Shown here: positions 49,206 through 59,705 of the stretch, piece by piece
How positions within the stretch are numbered: position 1 is the stretch's first letter
Layout: each line of letters opens with the position of its first letter
Assembly: GCA_023313575.1 (NCBI GenBank)
Contig: JAJTTP010000007.1
Span: 1,116,001-1,180,000 of the forward strand
Reading direction: 5' to 3'
From: Eutypella sp. D-1
Lineage: Eukaryota; Ascomycota; Sordariomycetes; Xylariales; Diatrypaceae
Length of the DNA: 64,000 bases
The notes under the pieces: model-generated
Databases searched by the model: none
The model's input: only the letters and a program-made list of their open reading frames with translations
What the model was told of the DNA's origin: nothing
Made by a program: the position numbers and the translations under genes

Positions 49206-52200
49206 ATGAAGCAGCGGTTCTCTTCTTTAGATGTCAAGGTCAGTCAGCTCAGCTCATCTATTTCCACATCTATTTACCATTTATATGAAATTTAGAGAAA
49301 CTTCTAAAAACTAATATTGCTATCCATGGATCTCCCAGGTCATCGCTCACGAACTCTCGGCGACCCTAGTCTCCCTTCGTCTCTCCAGCGTCTACGATCT
49401 ATCCTCCAAGATCCTCCTCTTCAAATTCTCCAAACCAGGGTTAAAGCAGCAGCTTCTCATAGACTCCGGCTTTCGATGTCATCTCACCGATTTTGCCCGA
49501 ACCACCGCCGTCTTTCCCTCTGTATTCGTTCAGAAGTTGCGCAAGTTCCTCAAGACCCGTCGCGTCACCTCCGTCTCTCAGATAGGCACCGATCGTATCA
49601 TCGAGTTTCAATTCAGCGATGGACAATACCGCCTGTACCTTGAGTTTTTCGCTGCCGGCAACGTCATCTTGACCGATAAAGATCTCAACATCTTGACCTT
49701 GCTACGCAATGTTCCGGAAGGGGAGGGCCAGGAGCCCCAGCGTCCCGGCCTCACCTATTCTTTAGAAAACAGGCAGAATTATGGCGGCGTTCCAGACTTG
49801 ACTAAGGATCGCCTGCTAGGCGCCCTTCAGACTATTGCTCAGGAGGCTGTCAAAGCGTCTGATAAGGGCAAGATCAAGAAGAAGCCGGGACATGTGCTAA
49901 GAAAAGGCCTTGCCACGACAATCACCGAGCTTCCCCCAATTCTGGTCGACCACGCAATGAATGTTACCGGCTTCGACTCAACATTGCAACCTGGCACCGT
50001 TCTGGAAAACGATAGCCTCCAAGATCATCTGCTGCGGGCCCTCCAGGATGCGAGAAAGATTGTGGATGAAATCACGAGCTCGGATACATGCACAGGATAC
50101 ATACTCGCCAAGAAGAAGTCTGATGCTGATAGTACTGCCACCGAAGCTCAAGGAGCCGAACAAGACAAATCCGCGGGTCTCCTCTACGAAGACTTCCACC
50201 CTTTCTTGCCGAGACAATTCGAAGACGACCCGACTTACACTGCTGTGACCTTCGACAACTACAACAAGACCGTTGACGAGTTCTTCTCTTCTATCGAAGG
50301 CCAGAAACTGGTGTCCCGTCTGACCGAACGGGAAGTCGCAGCAAACCGGAAGCTGGAGGCTGCAAAAGCAGATCAGGCTAAGAGAATAGAGGGTCTGAAG
50401 ACTACCCAGGAACTTAATGTACGCAAAGCCGAGGCCATCATGGCAAACGTCGACAGAGTTCAAGAGGCTATGGATGCGATCATCGGCCTAATTGACCAGG
50501 GGATGGATTGGGAGAACATCGGAAAGCTTGTCGACAGAGAGCGACGCCAAAATAACCCAGTAGCCCTTACGATCATGCTTCCCCTCAAGCTACACGAGAA
50601 TACAATAACCTTGCTACTTGGCGAAGCTATGGAAGAGGATGATGATGATGATGAATCTTATGAAGGATCTGACACGGATTCGAATTCGTCAAGTTCCTCC
50701 GTGTCGGACAGTGGCTATGCTGGGACGGCATCATCGAAACGGAAATCTGCAGGTAGGAGGCTGGAAATCGATGTCAATCTGGGGCTCTCGCCGTATGCCA
50801 ACGCTGGCGAATACTATGGGGAGAAGAAAATAGCTGCCGTGAAGGAGGAAAAGACTATCCAGCAGTCGGAAATCGCCCTCAAGAACGCAGAGCAGAAGAT
50901 CGCAGTAGAGCTAAAAAAGAACTTGAAGTTGGAAAAGCCCACATTACAGCCCATCAGGAAGCAGATGTGGTTTGAGAAGTTCACCTGGTTCATCTCTACC
51001 GACGGCTATCTTGTTCTCGCCGGAAAGGACGCGTCGCAAAACGAGACCCTCTACCGGCGTTACTTGAGGAAAGGCGATGTCTACGTGCACGCCGACCTCC
51101 ATGGCGCCCCCAGCGTGGTCATCAAAAACAACCCCAGCACGCCCGACGCGCCGATCCCGCCCTCGACTCTGTCCCAGGCCGGTTCCCTGTCGGCATGCGC
51201 GTCATCCGCATGGGATTCCAAGGCCGTGATGTCCGCCTGGTGGGTGAACGCGGATCAGGTGTCCAAGGCGGCGCCTACGGGCGAGTATCTTCCCACGGGT
51301 AGCTTTATGGTGAGAGGGAAGAAGAACTTCCTACCGCCGGCACAATTGATACTCGGATTTGGCATCATGTTCAAGATTAGCGACGAGAGCAAGGCGCACC
51401 ATAACAGACACCGAGCTCACTATGAAAATGATCCCACGACGTCCTCTGCAGTGCCTGCTTCAACAGAAGTGGGCGAGCCGTCTGCCGAAAATGCTGCGGA
51501 AGACGACCAAAGCGACTCGGAGGACAGTGAAGCTGTAGGAGGGGATGATCAGCCCAGGGCGAATCCACTTCAACCTACCAGTGAAGGGCCAGTCGATGAC
51601 GAAGAGGATCAGCCCGAGGAGGAACCCCAGGAGGAACCGCCAACAAAGGCCATTCAAGAGTTAAGTATCACGGAAGAGCCTCCCGCAGGAAATACCTCAG
51701 AACCTGAGGCGAAGCCTGCGCCAAAAGAGCGGGATAACGAGGACTCCGAGGCTGAGACCGAAACTGAAGAGGTACCGCCAATAGAACCACCACCTACTCA
51801 ACCAGCGGGAAAGACCGCAGCGCAGCCACAGAAGAAGGGCCAACAGCCCAAGCGAGGCCAGCGGGCCAAGGCCAAGAAGATCGCGGCCAAGTATAAGGAC
51901 CAGGACGAGGAGGATCGCGCGGCGATCGAGGCGCTAGTTGGGTCCTCGGCTGGCCGGCAGAAGGCGGAGGCCGCAGCCCGGGCCAAGGCGGAGCGCGAGG
52001 CCCAGCAGGAGGCGGCGCGGGCGCGACGCCGCGCCCAACACGAAAGGCAGCAGCGCGAGACGGCGCAACACGAGAAGGCGCGGCAGGCGATCTTGGAGAA
52101 GGGCCTCGCCGCGGAGGGGGCGGCGGATATCGCGACAGGAGGGGACGACGGGACCGGCGGAGCAGACGAGATGGCGGTTCTGGACGCGCTGGTCGGGACC

Positions 52201-52680
52201 CCGCGACCCGGCGACGAGATTCTCGAGGCCGTCGCCGTCTGCGCCCCCTACGCCGCCCTCGCCCGCTGCAAGTACAAGGCCAAGCTGCAGCCGGGCGGCC
52301 TGAAGAAGGGCAAGGCCGTCAAGGAGATCCTAGAGCGCTGGAAGGGCGTCGCGACGGCGGCCACGACTGCTGCCGCGGCCGCGGGCAGTGGCAGTAGCGC
52401 GAAGAAGGGCCCCGCTGCTATCATCGACCAGTCCGCCCGCGACACCGAGAAGATGTGGCCCCGCGAGGCCGACCTCCTGCGCGCCCTCAAGCCCGAGGAC
52501 TGCATCAACTGCGTCCCGGTCTCCAAACTCCGCATCGTCATGAGTGGCGGGGTCGGGGCCGGAGGAGGCGGCGGAGGAGGAGGAGGTGGTGGCGGCGGCG
52601 GCGGCTCTGGCTCTGGTGCTGGTGGGGGCGCGAAGGGTAAGAAGGGAGGTGCTGGCGCTAGGGGGAAGAAGAAGAAGTGA
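49206..52680 (+). CDS. rqc2: Rqc2/NEMF (Tae2) ribosome quality-control factor, two exons
   Basis: A 33-nt first exon (49206-49238, MKQRFSSLDVK) is joined over a 100-nt intron to exon 49339-52680 (1,124 aa). MKQRFSSLDVKVIAHEL is the standard family start. The NFACT-N domain has Asp9 and the Asp96-Arg97 pair (GTDRII), which match yeast D9/D98/R99 needed for CAT-tailing. The middle is coiled-coil with an acidic insert at about 440-465. NFACT-R is at about 550-670 (WFEKFTWF, HADLHGAPSVVIKN). An acidic disordered linker and a Lys/Arg/Ala-rich helix follow, and then NFACT-C at about 960-1085. The end is a run of about 15 Gly followed by a Lys-rich tail. The protein binds stalled 60S-peptidyl-tRNA, recruits the Ltn1 ubiquitin ligase and adds Ala/Thr tails. 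Confidence 0.97.
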
Positions 52681-55600
52681 AGTCAAGTAGATGATCTGTG
52701 ACCTGGTCGTGGTGTGTTGGACTGACTGGCTTTACTTGATATTTATGTATATATGTTCATATGTACATAAGTGTGTACCCTGTATCTGAGATAGGGAGTT
52801 GACCTATATTTACAGACGTACATAGAGCATAGCAATGGCATGGCATGACATAGCATACTTTTTGTAAGTAGGTAGTGATGCTTCCGAGCGTGGGAAGTTC
52901 AGACTACGTACTCACTCGCTCACACATCACCTATCAACGTACTTCTCATTTGCAGACAAATATCGCCGCTGCCATGTTGAGGCTTTTTTTTTATGGTGGG
53001 TTTCATCATATCTCTTAAGCTGATATCCTCCTACCTTACACTGCCAGTACGTGAGCGTACTATCTATCTGTTTATCTGTTTATTCGTCTAGCTAGGTAGT
53101 CTGTGTATACGATAGCTCTTGTATAATGCAACGCTCTTCACATGGCATGGGCTAGGAGAGGTAGGTAGATAGACCTCTACTTAAACCACTTGGCTCTTGG
53201 ATACGGCATTAGGTACGGCTCGGCCGGGCGAGCGTAGCCTGGAGGGAAGGGTTTAGGTGTGCTTTATAGTTAAAGGGTCAGGCTGTCAGGCTGGCCAGTC
53301 CATCGATTGAGTCGGACAATCGGAGTTGGCTGTGCGTCGGCCCTGCCGTCTGGTGTCAACTCCGAGGCTGCGACCTATAGGGACTTTCTCTCGGGACCAG
53401 ACGGAGAACTTATCGATTGCAGCATGTCGGGGACGGGGTTTTGGTATGAGCGATTATCGGGAAGAGGGGAGTCGCGAGGGTTCACGGCGGGAAGATATAC
53501 AGTAGCTACTTAGGCATGCTTCCGAGCAAAGCTCATGTTCATCGTGGATGTGAGGTCGCTGCGACACTCCGAGGCGAATCTATAGCACTTAAAAGGTGAC
53601 TTTTTTTTCTTTTGCTTGAGATAGCCGCTGAAGTAAAAATGCATCTAACTGCCCTTCTACTAAGCAAGCCCTATATCGTAGCATCGCATACGCGCCGTAA
53701 CCGCCTGAAGAGGGATACACGAAATTGGGGGATTTGGAGTACCCCGCCATCCCATTGTGCAATCCAATTGACAATTGTCGTTTTCTCAGGGTATTAAAAT
53801 TCACCAGCGATATGTTGGAATGCTCTATAACACACGCGTATTGCGTGTTCTACGCCCCTAAGTCTTTAACGACGCCTACTCAAGTGTGTAGCAAACTTTA
53901 AGGCACCTATCCTTTGCTATTCAATCCCGAATCAGGGAAATACCGAACATCCTCGCGCTGGGCTGAAGATCGCCTTCGAAGAAATCCGAATTGGCTGACT
54001 ACAAATTGGCTTTCGGAATCAACTATCGCTACGCTTCGACGCCTACATCTCTACCTACGTACCTACTTGCAAAAAGCAACAGTAGCAGTCAAGCGCGACT
54101 ATGGGTCTCAAAAATGAGCTCAGTCCGCAGGTCCAAAACGGCCGAAACAGCCGCCGGGAGAACCAGTCTTGCCAGTTGCAATCAGCGGGTGCCTCTACTA
54201 AGTAGAGCAGCCCCATCCCCAACCTCCGCATATGCTACGAAGGCCAAGTGGCTGTAACCTCGGCTCGGGGTAAAAAAAAGAAACACAAGCAAAACAAGGC
54301 AAGGATCTCGTGTCACCAACGCGTTTCCCGGCTTTGTTGCTTGTTGTTTCCAAGCTTTTCTTGCCCTCCCCTTTCCCCCCACAATCATAACAAGAACGTG
54401 ATAAGGGTAGGGCCCTGTTCGAGGGTTCGAAAATCCGGGCAGAAAAGTGGACACGGGGGCGTGATCGGCTGAACCATTAGCACATCGCCCAGGACTAGCG
54501 ATATTAGAACCCGCGCGTCTCCCTCCCCTTTCTGACTAGTACCCCCCGAGATTGGCTGGCGCGTCACGCCGCGGTTGTCATGACAACTGAGGCTTGGGGG
54601 AGGTGGTTGGGAAGAGAGGCAGGGGAGTTGGGAGGGTCCTATGGGCTTTTCCAGGGGCTTGCTGGGTTATCGGCTAGCGTCAAAAAAGAAAAAGGAAATA
54701 AGCAAAAAAACAGAGGGGAAAAGGAAGCAGAAGGGAAACCGGAAAAAAGCACGAAAAGTTTCAAGAAAAGAGCGAGGGAATCGCAGTCGACTATATACAC
54801 GACTAAAGCAGGATTCCAAGCTCTTTTTTCAAGATATATCAATGACCACCTTGACGTGGTGCAGGCATACTCTTTGGAGAGGGAGGGGGGAACTGGAGAC
54901 ATCCCGTGGACAGTGCAGCGAGAGAGAAGCGGAGAGGATCTACCGGAGGGAAGGCTGCTCGGTCGTATAACGAGCTGTGCCAACTAGATACCTGGTCCAA
55001 CCTTGCTAACTGCAGGACTAGCCCAGAAGCCCGCATGCATGTGGGCAGGTAAGTGGGCGTGGTGGGCGGCAGGGCGGCGTTGCCCAGTGCGTTTGGTGCA
55101 TGGGGGTGGATGCCCCCGGTTGGGTCGCCAAGGAAGCCTCAGCTCGCTCGGGTGCAGCGCGCCAGGACGGTTGCAGAAACAGAAACCCTCGCAAGGCCCC
55201 TTCGATGCGTAAGCTCAGTACAAGGTACTCGCGGTCTTGCATGAGATGTGGTGTGCGTGTCGCACAGAGCAACCCAATGAGGAGTTTCCACGACGTTGTT
55301 ACATCTAGGGTAGAGGTGGGAGGGAAGGAGGCCCATCCTCGCTAACCTCGCATCCTGCTCCCGATGCGCCCCGATCCCGCCGTGGATAGGTGCCATAGTA
55401 TTAGAATGCGTGGTGGACCGGCGGGTTTGCGGACTGGACGATTGAATGCATCTTGCGGCTTATGGGAGATATCTACGTACATAGGGTATCTACGCGCTTC
55501 GCATATATGTAACGTATATTAACGTATGGTGGATGCGGTGTCAGCGAATTTGTGGGCTGGGTTGGGAAGGGAAGCGCTTGCTTCGGAGAGTTGGTGGAAG

Positions 55601-56140
55601 TTGACGACAAACTGTTAGAGACAGGAGTTGGGAAGTTGACTTGTCTTGCATGGAAGCACAGACAGAAACTCCTACAGTCTGTCTCATTGGGTTGTTGGCG
55701 GGAAGCCGACAGGACACCGGACAGCGGGCAGCGGGTAGTGATCGAGAACTTTCGATCTCGTCGTTTGATGCCCAGCCAGCCAGCCCAGCCCAGCCGTCAA
55801 TTGTGCTCTTCCTCAGGCCTCCCAGTTGCTCAGTCCGCAGCCATCTTGCCATCTCTACAGACGAATGGCTGGATGGGCCCAGCCACCAGACTTTTGCATA
55901 GCGGCCCCATCTCAGATGCAAGTGGACTTTTACGAAGTACCGGGACGTACATTACCGATTACATGACATTACATATGTAGCTAGCAGCTAGTGGATACCG
56001 TACATACATAGTAGTAGTAATAATTATACCTGCCTAGACTCTGGGTTGCTAATAAGATAGAAAGATAGAAGCTGGATGTGATGTGGTGATGTGATGTGAT
56101 AAGATGCCGGCTGATATATCCTGATATAGCATTGCACCTC

Positions 56141-56182
56141 GTATGGAACTTTGTATGGAACTGCTCCATGGAACTGCTCCAT
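56141..56182. repeat. Tandem TATGGAACT / ATGGAACTGCTCC repeats
   Basis: TATGGAACT occurs twice and then ATGGAACTGCTCC twice in succession within about 40 bases. A GATGTGATGTG-type repeat lies just upstream (about 56077-56106). Confidence 0.7.
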
Positions 56183-56431
56183 ATATGCAGATACGACGGA
56201 ACACACAGACGGATAATCAATCGTGATCAGTATAGACCAACCGGATGACGAATGCAAAGAAAGACATGCTTAAGGCTCAAGTAATTAGGCGTTCCCGCTC
56301 GACTACACTAACCAGAGTATGGTACTAAATATGTAGATTATCGATCGAATGGTCCCCTGAGGTCCGTCCAATGTCTTGATACGCTCGGTATTGCCCGGAT
56401 GTATGTATGTACGATAATCATCTGTATGGTG

Positions 56432-56453
56432 TACGTGCGTACGTACGCACGTA
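56432..56453. repeat. Perfect 22-bp palindrome
   Basis: The sequence is its own reverse complement over 22 bp with no spacer (half-site TACGTGCGTAC). It stands alone in a gene-poor region about 1.2 kb upstream of the hex1 leader. Confidence 0.85.
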
Positions 56454-57020
56454 TCAAGCCCTTATAGCATCTGAGCATCAAAGACCGTTTTCCGTAACGG
56501 TCACCCAGTCACCATAGCCGAAGAGAACGCCCGGAGGCCAATCCCGATGACCCAAGTTCTGATCTTTTAGGTTCTCTTGCAGATTCTTCTACCATCATGT
56601 ATGTAACTACAACTAATAATGCCACTTAGCAATGTGTAATTCTTCCAACTATCTTTTCCCACCTTCCTCTCGCTGCAAGGAGGTTGGATTATACTGGGCC
56701 TTTTTTCTTCTTTTAATTTCATCATACTTCTTGTACTTGTATGATGATGATAGGAACTGGGAAGATCCGGTAGCCAATGGTTTCACTGAAATGGGTCAAT
56801 AGAAAATGCGATCTATCATCATCGTCGTCCGTGATCAACTCAGACCAACTGTCGGGCTTGCCCCAGCTCGGTACGGATAAGCATCCGGGAGGGAAAAAAG
56901 AGAAAAAAACCCCAAACGAAAAACAAAACAAGCTGGAGAGCTCTAGCCGTCTGGAGCTTCTCACTAGTCTACTACATAGACTTGCTAGAGTAACAAAATA
57001 GAAACCTATCACCTACCTAG

Positions 57021-57049
57021 GCGGGCTGGTGGGCTGGCGGGCTGGTAAG
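57021..57049. repeat. GGGCTGGTGGGCTGGC minisatellite
   Basis: Three consecutive GGGCTGG(C/T) units at about 8- to 9-nt spacing, imperfect. Confidence 0.65.
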
Positions 57050-57510
57050 AGAGAAAGATAGTTCCATGTTAGCTTCTCCACTAACATCGTAACTTCGATG
57101 GGCTCGATGGCTGGCAGACAGGCTGGGCCCCTGGGGTTTCGCGTAATCGCTTATAGTGGATTCTACCATGTATATCGACACAGTATATACTGTCAGCGGT
57201 AAGACGTAAGATGTACTTGCATAGATCATGAGGACCGCTCGGATGGGGTTTATGGATACGATGGACATAAATTGATACATGTGATAGACAGTGTGGGGCC
57301 GTGTTAATTCCCACTCAAACCCCAACCACCCACTCACTTACTTACCTCCCAAGCCTCCAGGGCTTTTAGTATGGACCCCCTTTTATTAACATCCCCGGGT
57401 CCGTAACCTTACCCCCTGTTCCCTCCCCCCTGCTCCCCCCGGTTGGGTCCAATCAACCAACCTCCTTCCAACCCCCTAAACCCTTTCAGGAGCATCATAA
57501 ACACGGAAAA

Positions 57511-57560
57511 AAGCCTTGGGAGTCTTGTAGAGTATTGTAGAGTCTTGTAGAGCCTTGAGA
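57511..57560 (+). repeat. 10-bp tandem repeat upstream of hex1 (four to five units)
   Basis: Successive decamers are AAGCCTTGGG, AGTCTTGTAG, AGTATTGTAG, AGTCTTGTAG and AGCCTTGAGA. The three central units are nearly identical and the outer two diverge. The exact 10-nt period puts each unit on the same face of the helix. The array ends about 120-140 nt before the pyrimidine tract likely to mark the hex1 core promoter. Confidence 0.75.
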
Positions 57561-57600
57561 GCTTCCTAACTTCCCCCCCACTGGTGTAAACAAACCAAAC

Positions 57601-58055
57601 CACTCGAACCCTGTAATTCACCTGCCACGCCATCTTCCTTTATCCACACAAAAGGGCCGCTTCCTGCGCCCTGTCACCGCCTGGGTTCCCCTTCTCCTTC
57701 TCCCTTCTCTTTCAACATCTACGATCCAATCGATCTTCTCTACACTGCCAGTTCACTCACATTCTTTTCTGAAGTTTCCCACAATTTTCAACCCAACCAG
57801 AGACCAACAATACCAACCGGTTTTGTTCAAATACTCCATCATCTGCTCCAGAAGACTCCGCTTGTCTATCTTGCACTGACGGAAAGGATCGAGATATAGA
57901 AGAAGAAGCCCTCACGACTTCTTCTCACATCTCCCTTCTTTTCTTTCATTGTAGAGAAGAGAGCAAGAGGAATCTTCTTGTTCTACCTTTCGCATCAATT
58001 ATTTTGATCGAAAGGTTGACGGGAAGAGGATCCTTGCGCCGTAAAGGTCGCCAAC
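57601..58055 (+). promoter_or_regulatory. hex1 core promoter and ATG-free 5' leader
   Basis: A CT-rich tract at 57687-57713 followed by CAACATC is typical of the transcription start region of strongly expressed fungal genes. From there to 58055 no ATG exists in any plus-strand frame. The last in-frame stop before the Hex1 frame is TGA 58017-58019. I see no strong 5' splice site with an upstream ATG that could supply another first exon. Confidence 0.6.
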
Positions 58056-59705
58056 CTGGACTTTGAAGCCCGCGTACCCGTGCCCTTTAGCGTCTTCCCT
58101 TCCTCCTACAAAGAGAAGGCCCCTGAGGTCGAGTCACAGACTCAGACAACTCACGAAGAGCTTCAAATCACCCTCCCTGAAAAAGCCGGACGGGAAGGTG
58201 AATACTCTTCTAGTGTCCACGCCTCTGCCCAGCTTCCCCCGCGTCGTGAGCAGCAGCATCGCTTCAGCGAAGAAGAGGTCCGTATCACACGGGAAGAGGA
58301 TCGTTACCGCCGTCCCGGTTCCCATTACAGCGAGGAGTACCGTCAGGAACAATACAGGTGAGTTTTTGTTCTTTTCAAGCAATCCACGACTCGTTTATAT
58401 ATAATCATGGCAAAGTTGCCAACGCATGAGCCTCCTGCACGAATGGGTCTCCCCGAGAACGGGGGGCCGAGATTCGCAAGACCAGAGAGGAATCTGTGCT
58501 TCGAGCGGTGCTCTAGTTGCGAACCGCACCACCCTTGACAATGGCACCAGAGATGCACTCGGCTAGTCCGGAGAAGCTCGGACCTCCTTGCTTTGCCCCA
58601 GTACCCCATTTTCGCCCTGCATTGCATGAAGGACACGTTAAACTGACAGCCGCGACGTCACAGGCCCCAGGCTTATCCCACGCACCAGTCAACTGAGGTG
58701 GTAGACTATCGTCCCCAGTACACCGCTATTGACAACATTGAACGTGCCTACCGCGCTCGATCTCAGTCAAACTACCAAGACTCCGCCAGCACAGTCGGTA
58801 CCACCGTAACTCCGCCTTCCTCCGTTGGTCGCTCTTCATACAGCGATCAGTCTAGCTCCACCGGAACTACTATCGACCTCCCCACTACCCGCCCATCCTA
58901 CACCGATCAGATCCAGTTTACTGGAACTACCGTTAGCCCTCCCAAGCCGCCTCCTTCCTATCACAAGGAGACGAAAACAGTTGAGGAGACCGTCGAGTAC
59001 CCTCAGCACACCCACTCAGTAGCTCAAAAATCTAGAATGGGATATTACGACGAAGACGGTAAGTTTTATATAAAGCCGTAGCCTCGCCCCGATTCCTGTG
59101 ACTAATTGTCGAACATAGGACACTACCACTCATTTCGTCACGGATTACACAAAATGGCAGATAAAATTCTCCCCCACCACGACCACCACCACCATCACGA
59201 GACCCAGGTCATTCGTGAGGTGGCGGCTCCCGCACCCTCCGGCGGCGGCCCTACCGGCATCCCCAACACCGTGACCATCCCTTGCCACCACATCCGCAAT
59301 GGTGATATCCTGGTCCTCCAGGGCCGCCCGTGCCAGGTCATCCGCATCTCGACCTCGGCTGCCACCGGCCAGCACCGCTACCTTGGTGTTGACCTGTTCA
59401 CCAAGCAGCTCCACGAGGAGTCCTCCTTCATCTCCCACCCCTCTCCCAGCGTCGTTGTCCAGACTATGCTGGGTCCCGTCCTAAAGCAGTACCGTGTGCT
59501 CGACGTCTCCGACGGTACCCTGACTTGCATGACGGAGTCCGGTGAGGTTAAGGCCGGCCTCCCTGTCCTGGACCAGTCTGGTCTGTGGGAGAAGATCTCG
59601 CGTGCCTTCAACACTGGCCGCGGCAGCGTCCGTGTGCTTGTCCTGCCCGACCAGGGCCGCGAGCTCGCCGTCGATGTCAAGGTCGTCCACGGCTCCACCC
59701 TCTAA
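58056..59705 (+). CDS. hex1: Woronin body major protein Hex1, short (ATG) and putative long (CTG) forms
   Basis: Hex1 forms the crystalline core of Woronin bodies, peroxisome-derived organelles that plug septal pores after wounding. The Hex1 fold is plain: VTIPCHHIRNGDILVLQGRP and CQVIRISTSAATGQHRYLGV, then an OB-like C-terminal half. The short form starts at ATG 59037 (MGYYDEDG). It is exon 59037-59058 joined to 59119-59705, 202 aa, with a His-rich linker after residue 20. The frame stays open upstream through exons 58056-58357 and 58664-59058. The junction gives YRPQAYP, and codon use is coding-like. From CTG 58056 (A at -3, G at +4) this makes 427 aa. The extension has about four imperfect 20-residue repeats (YxDQ...TGTTV..P; 58773-59005) and no ATG anywhere. 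The C-terminus is STL, where the usual peroxisomal signal is SRL. Hex1 identity is certain; the CTG start is inference. Confidence 0.95.

Larger units (their letters stand above)
52681..57510. other. Gene-poor 4.8-kb region
   Basis: No gene is supported between rqc2 and hex1. A 135-codon ATG frame at 54580-54987 is Lys/Arg/Glu-rich across an A-rich tract, has frames of equal length opposite it and shows no domain. Simple repeats, tandem units and a palindrome cluster at 56080-57050 (separate entries). Confidence 0.45.

Noticed and set aside
54418..54440. B-box-like GGTTCGAAAATCC
   Set aside because: Has extra bases inside the consensus and no A-box or paired arms.
54580..54987. 135-codon ATG frame, Lys/Glu-rich
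   Set aside because: Runs through an A-rich tract, has comparable frames on both strands and no recognisable domain.
58406..58540. ATG frame of about 45 codons inside the hex1 intron A
   Set aside because: Lies inside a well-bounded intron and has no downstream link to the Hex1 frame; it would matter only if the intron is retained.
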